Of a DNA stretch of 64,000 nt, positions 43,384-51,747 are shown piece after piece (within the stretch, counting starts at the first letter, position 1; each line of letters begins with the position of its first letter). The stretch spans positions 310,001 through 374,000 of the forward strand of contig CBDCSI010000001.1 in NCBI GenBank assembly GCA_965221505.1, written 5' to 3'. Under the pieces are notes generated by a model that was given only the letters and a program-made list of their open reading frames with translations, did not search any database and was not told where the DNA came from. Position numbers and translations under genes: made by a program. The stretch is from CAZPXZ01 sp965221505 (GTDB lineage Bacteria; Pseudomonadota; Alphaproteobacteria; Rhodobacterales; CAZPXZ01).

Positions 43384-44147
43384 GCGAGTTGCCCCCGCCG
43401 CCCTCCTTCCGGCTCGACGGGCGCCGCGCCCTGGTCGCCGGCGCCTCCTCCGGAATCGGCCTCGCCTCGGCCTCCGCCCTGGCGGCCGCCGGCGCAGAGG
43501 TCACGCTTGCGGCCCGCCGAACGGACAGGTTGCAGGAAGCGGCTGAGGCGATTCGCGAACGGGGGGAATCGGCCGAGGCGATGGAGCTGGACGTCGCGGA
43601 CGTCGCTCGCATGAGGTCGCAGATCCGGGAGAGCGGGCCCTGGGACGTTCTGGTCAACAGCGCGGGCCTCGCGCGCCATTCGCCGGCGCTGGAGACGACG
43701 GAGGCGGATTTCGACGCCGTCGTCGGCGTGAACCTCCGCGGCGCGTATTTTCTGACGGCCGCCGTCGCCGAGGGACTGGTCGCGGCCGGTCGTCCGGGCT
43801 CGCTGATCAACGTGTCTTCCCAGATGGGCCATGTCGGCGGCATCGAACGCGCGGTCTACTGCGCGACCAAGCATGCCGTGGAGGGGTTCACCAAGGCGAT
43901 GGCGATCGAGTGGGCGCCGCACGGCATCCGGGTCAACACCGTCTGTCCGACCTTCGTCCGCACCGCCTTCACCGAGAAGACCTTCGAGGATCCGGAGCGG
44001 ATCGAATGGGTCCGCTCCAAGATCAAGCTCGGCCGGACCGGCGAGACCGCCGACGTCACCGGCGCCGTCGTCTATCTCGCTTCCGGCGCTTCCTCGCTCG
44101 TCACCGGAACCGCGATTCTGGTCGACGGCGGCTGGACCGCCGGCTGA
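43380..44147 (+). CDS. SDR-family oxidoreductase
   Basis: A 255-residue short-chain dehydrogenase with AGASSGIG (cofactor), NSAGLARHSP, NVSSQMGHVG (catalytic Ser), YCATKHAVEG (Tyr, Lys) and IRVNTVCPTFVRT. The GTG at 43380 overlaps the HpsN-like stop by four bases, which implies coupled translation and a shared pathway. In dihydroxypropanesulfonate breakdown, an SDR epimerises the diol through a ketone before HpsN acts; an equivalent role here is plausible inference. A LacI regulator follows after nine bases. Confidence 0.87.
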   Translation: MSELPPPPSFRLDGRRALVAGASSGIGLASASALAAAGAEVTLAARRTDRLQEAAEAIRERGESAEAMELDVADVARMRSQIRESGPWDVLVNSAGLARHSPALETTEADFDAVVGVNLRGAYFLTAAVAEGLVAAGRPGSLINVSSQMGHVGGIERAVYCATKHAVEGFTKAMAIEWAPHGIRVNTVCPTFVRTAFTEKTFEDPERIEWVRSKIKLGRTGETADVTGAVVYLASGASSLVTGTAILVDGGWTAG

Positions 44148-44156
44148 CGGCGGGCG

Positions 44157-45179
44157 ATGAGCGCCGAGCGGGCGACGTCCCTCGACGTGGCGCGGCGTGC
44201 CGGCGTAAGCCAGTCCGCCGTCTCCCGCGTGTTCACGCCCGGCGCGAGCTTCTCCCCCGAGACCGCGCGCAAGGTGCGGGCGGCCGCGCGCGAGCTCGGA
44301 TACCGTCCGAACGTGCTCGCGCGGTCGCTGATCACCGGTCACAGCCGAATCGTCGGGATCCTGGTCGGGCATTTCGAGAACTACTTCTATCCGGTCGCGG
44401 TCGAGAAGCTGGCGGGCCGGCTCCGGGCGGCCGGCTATCACGCGCTGATGTTCATGACCGGGCACCGGGTCGACAACCTGGACGGGGTGCTGCAGGACTT
44501 TCTCGACTATCAGGTCGACGGCGTCGTCATGGCTTCGGTGCCGCTGTCGTCGGACCTCGCCCTGCGCTGCACCGCGGCGGGGATTCCGGTCGTGCTGTTC
44601 AACCGCGGGCAGACCCACGAGAGCGTCTCTTCGGTGACGTCCGACAACTACGCCGGCGGCCGCCGGGTCGCCGAGTTCCTGCTCGCCGGAGGCCACGAGC
44701 GGTTCGGGTATATTGCCGGCTGGGAAGAGGCGTCGACGCAGCAGGATCGCGAAGCCGGGTATCGCGTCCGACTTGCGGAGGCCGGCAAGGAACTGTTCGC
44801 GCGCGAGGTCGGCGGCTACGGCTTCGAGGAGGCGGCCGAGGCCGCGCGCCGGATGTTCTCGGCCCGGGAGACGCCCGACGCGGTGTTCGTCGCCAACGAC
44901 CACATGGCGTTCGCGGCCATGGACGTGATCCGGGGCGAGCTGCGGCTTCGCGTCCCCGAAGACGTCTCGGTGGTGGGATACGACGACGTGCCGCCCGCCG
45001 CCTGGGCGGGCTACGACCTGACGACCGTGCGACAGGAGACGGATATGATGTCGGACGAGTGCGTCGACACTCTGCTCGGAATGATCGAGCGGGGGGAGAC
45101 GGAACCGCGGCGGTTCGCGATCGAGGGGCCCCTGATCGTGCGCGGCTCCGCCCGCGTCGCGCCGGGAGAGGGGAAATGA
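44157..45179 (+). CDS. LacI-family transcriptional regulator
   Basis: A 340-residue repressor. The N-terminal helix-turn-helix and hinge (SLDVARRAGVSQSAVSRVF through YRPNVLARSL) are standard for LacI/GalR. The ligand domain is of the periplasmic-binding fold with VGILVGHF, VVMASVPL, VTSDNYAGG, VGYDDVPPA and VRQETDMM landmarks. The likely target is the palindrome at 37259-37276 upstream of the importer. The ligand would then be the imported substrate or an early product. It overlaps the double SnoaL gene by four bases. Confidence 0.9.
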   Translation: MSAERATSLDVARRAGVSQSAVSRVFTPGASFSPETARKVRAAARELGYRPNVLARSLITGHSRIVGILVGHFENYFYPVAVEKLAGRLRAAGYHALMFMTGHRVDNLDGVLQDFLDYQVDGVVMASVPLSSDLALRCTAAGIPVVLFNRGQTHESVSSVTSDNYAGGRRVAEFLLAGGHERFGYIAGWEEASTQQDREAGYRVRLAEAGKELFAREVGGYGFEEAAEAARRMFSARETPDAVFVANDHMAFAAMDVIRGELRLRVPEDVSVVGYDDVPPAAWAGYDLTTVRQETDMMSDECVDTLLGMIERGETEPRRFAIEGPLIVRGSARVAPGEGK

Positions 45180-46141
45180 GCGAGCCCTATGCGGGATACC
45201 GGGACTTTCCCGACTACATACTCGGGATCACCCGCCGGATCTGGGAAGACCGCGAAATCTCGGCGCTGAACGAGCTCTACGCGCCGGAAATCGTGGTCCG
45301 CTCTCCGGACGGCGTGGTCCGGGGCAACCGGAAGGTCATCCAGGCGACCCTGGCCACGTTGGCGGAGTTCCCCGACCGGGCGTTGTACGGCGAGGACGTG
45401 ATCTGGTGCGGCGATCCGGAGGCGGGACTCCTGTCGTCCCATCGGATCGTCTCCGAGGCGACCCATGCGGGGGACGGGGCGTACGGTCCCGCGAGCGGCA
45501 AGCGGGTTCGCTACCGGATCATCGCCGATTGTCACGCGCGCGACGGCCGGATCGACGACGAGTGGCTGATCCGGGACCACGCCGCGATCCTGCGCCAGTT
45601 GGGACACGCGCCGGAGGCGTGGGTCCGGGACCAGGCGCGCCGGGCGGGCGTCGCGGAATCCTGGCGGCCCTTCACGCCCGACGCGGACGCGCCCGGACCC
45701 TATGCGGGCGCCGGGGACCCGGGGGAGTGGGGCGAACGCTACGCGGACCTGCTCGCCCGCGTCATGGCCTGCGATCTGGCGGTCATACCCGCCGAATACG
45801 ACCGCGCGGCGGAGCTGGCCTATCCCGGCGGCGCGCTGCAGTATTCCCATGCCGCCGCCGACCGGTTCTGGCTCGGGCTTCGCTCCAGCTTTCCGTCCGC
45901 CGCCTTCGAAATCCGTCACTGCATCGGCCGGGAGGATCGCGGCCAGGCGCCCCGCGCCGCGGTTCGCTGGAGCCTGCACGGGCTTCACGACGGCTTCGGG
46001 ACCTTCGGCGCGCCCACCGGCGCCGAGGTGCACGTGATGGGCATGTGCCATGCGGAATTCGGCCCGCGCGGCCTGCGGCGAGAATTCGTCCTCTTGGACG
46101 AGGTGGCGATCTGGAAGCAAATCGTCCGGCATACCGGCTGA
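45176..46141 (+). CDS. Double SnoaL/NTF2-like domain protein, second copy
   Basis: A 321-residue protein with two NTF2-like halves: the first ends with RIDDEWLIRDHAAILRQLG, the second with REFVLLDEVAIWKQIV. The first half contains SPDGVVRGNRKVIQATLATL (a helical dimer face), the second a repeat with VMGMCHAEFG. It is longer than single-domain SnoaL enzymes and resembles in architecture the protein at 11689-12681. Its ATG overlaps the LacI stop by four bases. It probably acts on a cyclic or keto intermediate; catalytic residues cannot be assigned. Confidence 0.72.
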   Translation: MSEPYAGYRDFPDYILGITRRIWEDREISALNELYAPEIVVRSPDGVVRGNRKVIQATLATLAEFPDRALYGEDVIWCGDPEAGLLSSHRIVSEATHAGDGAYGPASGKRVRYRIIADCHARDGRIDDEWLIRDHAAILRQLGHAPEAWVRDQARRAGVAESWRPFTPDADAPGPYAGAGDPGEWGERYADLLARVMACDLAVIPAEYDRAAELAYPGGALQYSHAAADRFWLGLRSSFPSAAFEIRHCIGREDRGQAPRAAVRWSLHGLHDGFGTFGAPTGAEVHVMGMCHAEFGPRGLRREFVLLDEVAIWKQIVRHTG

Positions 46142-46188
46142 CGGGTCGCGGGCGCAAGACGCGGCGACGAGGGACGAGGAGAACGGGA

Positions 46189-46260
46189 ATGAAAGACCAT
46201 ACCGGCAGCGCGCGGGGCTTCGGCGTCCCGCCCGGAGAGGGAGGCGGAGATGAGCGTTGA
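46189..46260 (+). CDS. Possible 23-residue leader peptide before the cupin gene
   Basis: An ATG at 46189 with GGACGAGGAGAACGG upstream opens a 23-codon frame (MKDHTGSARGFGV...) ending at TGA 46258-46260. It overlaps the start of the cupin gene (ATG at 46250). Such overlap may couple translation to the cupin gene. There are no regulatory codon runs to suggest attenuation, so it could be chance. Confidence 0.25.
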   Translation: MKDHTGSARGFGVPPGEGGGDER

Positions 46261-47218
46261 TCCGATGGCGGGACGCGTCGTCCGCTACGGCGAACTCGTG
46301 CCTTGCAAGACGGCGTTCATCGACGCCCATACGCCGGGCTCCGACCGCAAGGAGAACTTCACCATCATCGGGGCGGGCGTCTCGGAAAGCCCGGACCAGC
46401 ACGTTCATATCCACGACACGCCGGGGTTCAACATCGGCGCCGCCGGCCAGCCGCCGCATTGCCGCAATTCGCTGCACGTCCACAGCACGGCGGAAGTGTT
46501 CTTCGTGCTCTCGGGGCGTTGGCGGTTCTTCTGGGGCCGCTGGGGAACGGCCGGCGAGGTGATCCTCGAAGAGGGCGACATCATCGACATTCCGACCGGG
46601 ATCTTCCGGGGCTTCGAGAACGTCGGTACGGACTACGGAATGATCATGGCGATTCTCGGCGGCGACGACGCCGGCGGCGGGGTCGTCTGGGCGCCGCAGG
46701 TTCTGGAGGACGCCCGGGCGCACGGGCTGGTGCTCGGCTCGAACGGACGCCTGTACGACACGACGGCCGGCGACAGCCTCCCGGAGGGCGTCGGCCCCAT
46801 GCCGCCGCTCGGCGAGGCGGAGTTGAGGCAGATCCCGGAGCCGTCCCCGGAGGAAGTCGTGCCGGAGTTCGTCGCCCGCTACCTCGATCTGGTCGCCTTG
46901 GCGAAGGGCGCTCCCTGTCCGGTCATCGGCCCACATGCCAGGATCGCGGACCGGCCCGGCTTCGACGTCGAGTTCCTGACCGGGGATTCGGTGTCCGGCG
47001 AGGCGGCGCCGTCCGACCGGCACCAGGTGCTGATGGTCGCCAGGGGGCATTGGCGGCTCGGCTGGGACGGCGGCGAGACGCTCCTCGCCAGGGGCGACGT
47101 TTGCGCGCCTCCGCCGGGTCTCGCGGTCTCGCTCGCGCCGGCGATGCAGGGCGAAGCGGCACTCTACCGGGTGTGGAGCAACGACGATCCGGCCGGCGCG
47201 ACGCGGGCGCTTCTCTGA
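46250..47218 (+). CDS. Cupin-domain protein, double-cupin type
   Basis: A 322-residue protein. The first cupin is clear: HCRNSLHVHSTAEVFFVLSG holds the metal-binding histidines and Glu, followed by GEVILEEGDIIDIPTG. The second half repeats the fold as DRHQVLMVARGHWRLGWDG and LLARGDVCAPPPGL, but lacks the full histidine set. Bicupins include dioxygenases, isomerases and sugar-binding enzymes. It ends one base before the MetE-like gene (TGATG overlap), so it belongs with the downstream aromatic genes or bridges the two clusters. The substrate is unknown. Confidence 0.75.
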   Translation: MSVDPMAGRVVRYGELVPCKTAFIDAHTPGSDRKENFTIIGAGVSESPDQHVHIHDTPGFNIGAAGQPPHCRNSLHVHSTAEVFFVLSGRWRFFWGRWGTAGEVILEEGDIIDIPTGIFRGFENVGTDYGMIMAILGGDDAGGGVVWAPQVLEDARAHGLVLGSNGRLYDTTAGDSLPEGVGPMPPLGEAELRQIPEPSPEEVVPEFVARYLDLVALAKGAPCPVIGPHARIADRPGFDVEFLTGDSVSGEAAPSDRHQVLMVARGHWRLGWDGGETLLARGDVCAPPPGLAVSLAPAMQGEAALYRVWSNDDPAGATRALL

Positions 47219-48360
47219 TGGCCGGGAGCGCGACGCGGGCCGGACTGCCGGCGACCCATGTCGGCTCGCTGCCGCGCTCGCAGGCGGTGGTCGATCGGCT
47301 GTTCGCGCGGGAGCGCGGCGAGGCGGTCGACGAGGCCGATTTCGACGCCTGCATGACGGCGGCGGTCCACGAGACGGTCGGCAAGCAGGCGGCGGCCGGC
47401 GTCGACGTCGTCTCCGACGGCGAGACGTCGAAGATCTCCTACGCGACCTACGTCAAGGACCGCTATACGGGCTTCGGCGGCGACAGTCCGCGCCGGGCGC
47501 CGGAGGACCTGAAGCGCTTCCCGGGGTTCCTGAAGCGGCTGGCCGAGTCGGGCGGCACGCCGACCTATTCGCGCCCCCTCTGCCAGGGCCCGGTCCGGGT
47601 CGCCGACGGGCATGCGGCGCTCCGCAAGGACATCGCCAACCTGCAGGCGGCGATGCGGGCGCACGGGGTCGAGCGCGGGTTCATGAACGCGGCGTCGCCG
47701 GGGGTGATCGCGCTGTTCCTGCCCGACGAGCACTATGGCGGCCACGAGGCCTATCTGGCGGCGCTGGTGGACGCCATGCGGGACGAGTACCGGCAGATCG
47801 TGGAGGCGGGCCTCGACCTGCAGCTGGACTGCCCGGATCTCGCGCTGGCGCGCCACATGCTGTTTACCGATCTCTCGGACGAAGAGTTCGTCCGGGTGGC
47901 GGAATCCCATGTCGAGGCGTTGAACGCCGCTCTGGACGGCATCGACTCGAGCAAGGTCCGCGTGCACATCTGCTGGGGGAACTACGAGGGCCCGCATGTC
48001 TGCGACATCGAGATGGACAAGGTGTTTTCGGCGCTGATGCGCGTCGACGCCCGCTACGTGCTGTTCGAATCCTCCAATCCGCGCCACGCCCACGAGTGGA
48101 CCGTGTTCCGGGACCGCCGGCGGGAGATTCCGGAGGACCGGATCCTGATCCCCGGCGTCGTGGATACGACGACGAACTTCGTCGAGCATCCGGAGACGGT
48201 CGCGCAGCGGCTTCGCAGATTCGTCGAATTCATGGGCGCCGACCGGGTGATGGCAGGGTCGGACTGCGGCTTCGGCACCTTCGCCGGGTACGGCGCCGTG
48301 GACCCGGACATCGCCTACGCCAAGCTCGCTGCGCTCTCGGCGGGCGCGGCGCGCGTGTGA
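47218..48360 (+). CDS. Cobalamin-independent methionine synthase II (MetE C-domain)-like protein
   Basis: A 380-residue UROD/MetE-like barrel. ATHVGSLPRS opens the protein; SDGETSKISYATYVKDR, the HICWGNYEGPH segment, FESSNPRHAHEW and VVDTTTNFVEHPE follow; the GSDCGFGTF segment holds a zinc-type Cys. The order of His, Cys and Glu motifs matches the thiol-methyltransfer barrel of MetE and of epoxyalkane:coenzyme M transferase relatives. The N-terminal half of full MetE is absent, so it is not a housekeeping methionine synthase. Lying at the head of the pca cluster, it may demethylate or transfer methyl from an aromatic or related substrate, which is inference. Confidence 0.75.
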   Translation: MAGSATRAGLPATHVGSLPRSQAVVDRLFARERGEAVDEADFDACMTAAVHETVGKQAAAGVDVVSDGETSKISYATYVKDRYTGFGGDSPRRAPEDLKRFPGFLKRLAESGGTPTYSRPLCQGPVRVADGHAALRKDIANLQAAMRAHGVERGFMNAASPGVIALFLPDEHYGGHEAYLAALVDAMRDEYRQIVEAGLDLQLDCPDLALARHMLFTDLSDEEFVRVAESHVEALNAALDGIDSSKVRVHICWGNYEGPHVCDIEMDKVFSALMRVDARYVLFESSNPRHAHEWTVFRDRRREIPEDRILIPGVVDTTTNFVEHPETVAQRLRRFVEFMGADRVMAGSDCGFGTFAGYGAVDPDIAYAKLAALSAGAARV

Positions 48361-48387
48361 CGCGGCGAATTCCCGGGAGGCGGGACG

Positions 48388-49179
48388 GTGAAGGCGATTC
48401 GCGTCGGCGAGGCGTCGCTGCACGTTCGCGCGGAGGGGCCGGAGGGCGCGCCGACCGTCGCGTTCTCGAACTCCCTGGGGACGGACTTCCGCATCTGGGA
48501 CGCGGTGATTCCGCGCTTGCCGCCGGGTCTGCGCGTCGTCCGCTACGACAAGCGGGGGCACGGGTTGAGCGACTGTCCCGGGGGCGCGTGGGGCATGCGG
48601 GAGCACGTCGCGGACCTCGCCTCGCTCCTCGACGCGCTGGAGGCGTCGCAAGTCGCACTGGTCGGACTGTCGGTGGGCGGGCTGATCGCGCAGGGTCTGG
48701 CGGCGGAACGGCCGGATCTCGTTCGAAGCCTGGTGCTGATGGACACCGCGGCCCGGATCGGAACGCGGGAGATGTGGGACGAGCGCATCCGCGCGGTGGA
48801 GGCCGGCGGAATCGGGGCGATCGCCGAGGGCATTCTGGAGCGCTGGTTCACGAAGCGCTTCCGGTCGGAGGATCCGGCGTTTCCGGCCTGTCGCAACATG
48901 CTGGTCCGCACGCCGGCGGAGGGCTACCGGAAGACCTGCGAGGCGATCCGGGACACCGACTTCCGCGACCTCGCGGCCGCGCTTCGCCTGCCGGTCCTGG
49001 CGATCGCCGGAAGCGAGGACGGCGCCACGCCGCCGGATCTGGTCCGGGATACGGCGAACCGGATCCCGGGCGCGCGTTACCTCGAGATTCCCGAAGCCGG
49101 GCACTTGCCCTGCGTCGAGAGGCCGGAGGCCGTGGCCGACGCGCTGGCCGAATTCCTGCGCGAGACCGGGCATGTCTGA
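48388..49179 (+). CDS. pcaD: 3-oxoadipate enol-lactonase
   Basis: An alpha/beta hydrolase of 263 residues. The nucleophile elbow is GLSVGG at about residue 92, the acid is in GSEDGATPPDL and the base in AGHLPCVERP. The N-terminal FSNSLGTDFRIWD and RYDKRGHGLSD are characteristic of PcaD. It hydrolyses 3-oxoadipate enol-lactone to 3-oxoadipate. The GTG start is preceded by CGGGAGGCGGGACG. It overlaps pcaC by eight bases, and pcaH, pcaG and pcaB follow, fixing its role. Confidence 0.92.
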   Translation: MKAIRVGEASLHVRAEGPEGAPTVAFSNSLGTDFRIWDAVIPRLPPGLRVVRYDKRGHGLSDCPGGAWGMREHVADLASLLDALEASQVALVGLSVGGLIAQGLAAERPDLVRSLVLMDTAARIGTREMWDERIRAVEAGGIGAIAEGILERWFTKRFRSEDPAFPACRNMLVRTPAEGYRKTCEAIRDTDFRDLAAALRLPVLAIAGSEDGATPPDLVRDTANRIPGARYLEIPEAGHLPCVERPEAVADALAEFLRETGHV

Positions 49180-49552
49180 GCGGCGCGAGACCGGCATGCG
49201 CATCCGCCGCGAAGTGCTGGGCGACGCGCATGTCGACCGGGCCGAGGCGGCGAAGACGGCCTTCGACGAGCCCTTCCAGACCTTTATCGCGGAGGGCGTA
49301 TGGGGGTCGGTCTGGTCCCGCCCCGGGCTGACGCGGCGCGAGCGTTCGCTGATCACCCTGGCGCTCCTCGCCGCGCTCGGGCATTGGGAGGAACTCGCGA
49401 TGCACGTTCGCGCGACGGTCTCCACCGGCGCTTCGCCGGAGGAGGTTCGCGAGGCGATGCTGCACGTGGCCGCCTATGCCGGCGTGCCGGCGGCGAACCG
49501 CGCGCTCGCGGTGGCCCGGAAGGCCTATCGGGACGCGGGGATCGAGCCGTGA
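49172..49552 (+). CDS. pcaC: 4-carboxymuconolactone decarboxylase
   Basis: A 126-residue protein of the carboxymuconolactone-decarboxylase fold. The core RRERSLITLALLAALGHWEEL and the AMHVRATVSTGASPEEVREAM segment match PcaC, and the length is exact for the stand-alone form. It converts 4-carboxymuconolactone to 3-oxoadipate enol-lactone. It overlaps pcaD and pcaH by eight and four bases. Confidence 0.92.
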   Translation: MSERRETGMRIRREVLGDAHVDRAEAAKTAFDEPFQTFIAEGVWGSVWSRPGLTRRERSLITLALLAALGHWEELAMHVRATVSTGASPEEVREAMLHVAAYAGVPAANRALAVARKAYRDAGIEP

Positions 49553-50286
49553 GCGACCGCGCGAAGCCGGGCGCCTTCTACGCCCGCGACCGCGCCTGGC
49601 ATCCGCCCGCGTTGGCGCCGGCCTACCGGACCACCGTCCTGCGCAGCCCGAGGCTGGCGCCGGTATCGCTGGACAATACGGTCACCGAGATGTCGGGGCC
49701 GGTCTTCGGCGACGGCCTGCCGGGTCCGCTCGACGACGACCTCACGCTGAACTTCGCCGGTCCGATGGAATCCGCGATCGGCCCGCGGATCGTCGTGTTC
49801 GGCCGGGTCATGGACCAGGACGGCCGCGGGGTCCCGGGGGCGCTGGTCGAGGTCTGGCAGGCGAACGCCGGCGGCCGCTACCGGCACCGGCGGGACTTCT
49901 ATCTCGCGCCGCTCGACCCCAACTTCGGCGGCTGCGGCCGCACGGTCACGGAGCGGGACGGATCCTACCGTTTCCGCAGTATCCTTCCGGGCCCGTATCC
50001 CTGGCCGAACGGGCCCAACGACTGGCGTCCTTCGCATATCCATTTCTCGATCTTCGGAACCGGGTTCGCGCAGCGGCTGATCACCCAGATGTATTTCGAG
50101 GGCGATCCCTTGATCGCGCGATGCCCGATCGTGAATACGATCCCGTCGCAAGAGGCGATCGAGCGCCTCGTGGCGCCGCTCGACATGGAGAATACGATTC
50201 CGATGGACGCGCTGGCGTACCGCTTCGACATCGTGCTCCGGGGCCGGCGCCAGACCGTGTTCGAGAACCGGAGGGACGGGCTGTGA
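49549..50286 (+). CDS. pcaH: Protocatechuate 3,4-dioxygenase beta subunit
   Basis: A 245-residue intradiol dioxygenase subunit. The iron site is visible in ILPGPYPWPN (Tyr) and in DWRPSHIHFSIFG (His-X-His), with VEVWQANAGGRY in the conserved fold. It contains all four iron ligands typical of the beta subunit and so is the catalytic one. With PcaG it cleaves protocatechuate to 3-carboxy-cis,cis-muconate. The GTG start overlaps the pcaC stop by four bases, and the stop overlaps pcaG by four. Confidence 0.93.
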   Translation: MSDRAKPGAFYARDRAWHPPALAPAYRTTVLRSPRLAPVSLDNTVTEMSGPVFGDGLPGPLDDDLTLNFAGPMESAIGPRIVVFGRVMDQDGRGVPGALVEVWQANAGGRYRHRRDFYLAPLDPNFGGCGRTVTERDGSYRFRSILPGPYPWPNGPNDWRPSHIHFSIFGTGFAQRLITQMYFEGDPLIARCPIVNTIPSQEAIERLVAPLDMENTIPMDALAYRFDIVLRGRRQTVFENRRDGL

Positions 50287-50900
50287 GCCGGTCGACGGAC
50301 CGCCGGAAGGAGACGCCGTCGCAGACGGCGGGACCGTACGTCCATATCGGGTGCCTGCCGAATTGGGCCGGCGTCGAGGGCGTGTATCCGGACGACCCGG
50401 GGCAGGACCTGGTCGGCCCGAAGACGAAGGGGACGCGCATCGCGATCCGGGGGCGCGTGCTCGACGGAGCCGGTGCGCCGCTTCGCGACGCGATGGTCGA
50501 GATCTGGCAGGCCGACGCCGCGGGCGTTTATCCGGGGCGGGACGCGCGCGGCCTCGCGGCCGATCCGCATTTCGCCGGATGGGGCCGCCGGGCGGGCGAC
50601 GCCGAGACCGGCGAGTGGTCGTTCGAGACCGTCAAGCCGGGCCGCGTGCCGTTTCGGGACGGCCGTCCGATGGCGCCCCACGTCGCCTTCTGGATCGTGG
50701 CGCGCGGCGTCAATCTCGGTCTCTACACGCGGATGTACTTTCCGGACGAGGCGGAGGCCAACGCGGAAGATCCGGTGCTCGCGGCGATCGAGCACCGGGA
50801 CCGGGTCTCGACGCTGATCGCGGAGAAGACCGGCGAGTCGGAATACCGCTTCGACATCCGCCTGCAGGGCGACCGCGAGACCGTGTTTTTCGACAGCTGA
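50283..50900 (+). CDS. pcaG: Protocatechuate 3,4-dioxygenase alpha subunit
   Basis: A 205-residue intradiol dioxygenase subunit. ETPSQTAGPYVHIG opens the protein as in PcaG; the fold motif VEIWQADAAGVYPG is present, while the iron ligands of the beta subunit are replaced (APHVAFWIVARG in place of the His-X-His), which is the known difference between alpha and beta. It pairs with PcaH. The GTG overlaps the previous stop by four bases. Confidence 0.92.
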   Translation: MSRSTDRRKETPSQTAGPYVHIGCLPNWAGVEGVYPDDPGQDLVGPKTKGTRIAIRGRVLDGAGAPLRDAMVEIWQADAAGVYPGRDARGLAADPHFAGWGRRAGDAETGEWSFETVKPGRVPFRDGRPMAPHVAFWIVARGVNLGLYTRMYFPDEAEANAEDPVLAAIEHRDRVSTLIAEKTGESEYRFDIRLQGDRETVFFDS

Positions 50901-50910
50901 GGGAGGGAGC

Positions 50911-51747
50911 ATGAGCGGACCCTGCATCGTCTGCGTGGCGATCACCGGCTCGCTGCCGCAGAAGTCGGACAATCCGGCGGTGCCGATCACGGTCGCCGAG
51001 CAGGTCGAGAGCACCCACGAAGCCTTCGAGGCCGGCGCGTCGATCGCGCATTGCCACGTCCGCAACGACGACGGGACGCCGAGCAGCGACCCGGAGAAGT
51101 TCGCCCGCCTCAAGGAGGGGATCGAGACCCGTTGCCCGGGCATGATCGTGCAGTTCTCGACCGGCGGGCGCTCCGGGTCCGGCAGGGAGCGCGGCGGCAT
51201 GCTGCCGCTCCGGCCGGACATGGCGTCGCTGACCGTCGGCTCGAACAACTTCCCGACCCGCGTCTACGAGAATCCGCCGAACCTGGTGGACTGGCTCGCC
51301 GCCGAGATGCGGGCGTACGACGTAAAGCCGGAGGTGGAGGCCTTCGACCTCTCGCACATTCACCAGGCTGCGGCGATGAACCGGGACGGTCGGATCGACG
51401 GCAGGCTCTACGTTCAATTCGTCATGGGCGTGAAGAACGCGATGCCGGTCGATCGCGACGTTTTCGACTACTACGTCCGCACGGTCCGGCGTCTGGCGCC
51501 GGACGCCGAATGGTGCGCCGCGGGGATCGGCGCCGGACAGATCGTCGTAAACGAGTGGTGTATCGCCGCCGGCGGACATACGCGCGTCGGTCTGGAGGAC
51601 AACGTACGCCTCGACCGGGAGACCCTGGCCCCGTCGAACGCGGCTCTGGTGCGCCGCGCGGCGGCGCTCTGCGAGCGATACGGGCGTACGGTCGCCACGC
51701 CGGCCGAGGCGCGCCGGATCCTGGGTTTGCGGCAGGCGCCCGCGTGA
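50911..51747 (+). CDS. Beta-keto acid cleavage enzyme (BKACE, DUF849) in the pca operon
   Basis: A 278-residue TIM-barrel of the BKACE family (3-keto-5-aminohexanoate cleavage enzyme type). The zinc histidines are in SIAHCHVRNDDG near residues 47-49, a Glu ligand is in HTRVGLEDN near 233, and TVGSNNFP and MGVKNAMPVD are landmark segments. Family enzymes react a beta-keto acid with acetyl-CoA to give acetoacetate and a new acyl-CoA. Sitting between pcaG and pcaB, and with no pcaIJ or pcaF here, it could turn 3-oxoadipate and acetyl-CoA into succinyl-CoA and acetoacetate. The family assignment is firm; the substrate is inference. Confidence 0.87.
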   Translation: MSGPCIVCVAITGSLPQKSDNPAVPITVAEQVESTHEAFEAGASIAHCHVRNDDGTPSSDPEKFARLKEGIETRCPGMIVQFSTGGRSGSGRERGGMLPLRPDMASLTVGSNNFPTRVYENPPNLVDWLAAEMRAYDVKPEVEAFDLSHIHQAAAMNRDGRIDGRLYVQFVMGVKNAMPVDRDVFDYYVRTVRRLAPDAEWCAAGIGAGQIVVNEWCIAAGGHTRVGLEDNVRLDRETLAPSNAALVRRAAALCERYGRTVATPAEARRILGLRQAPA

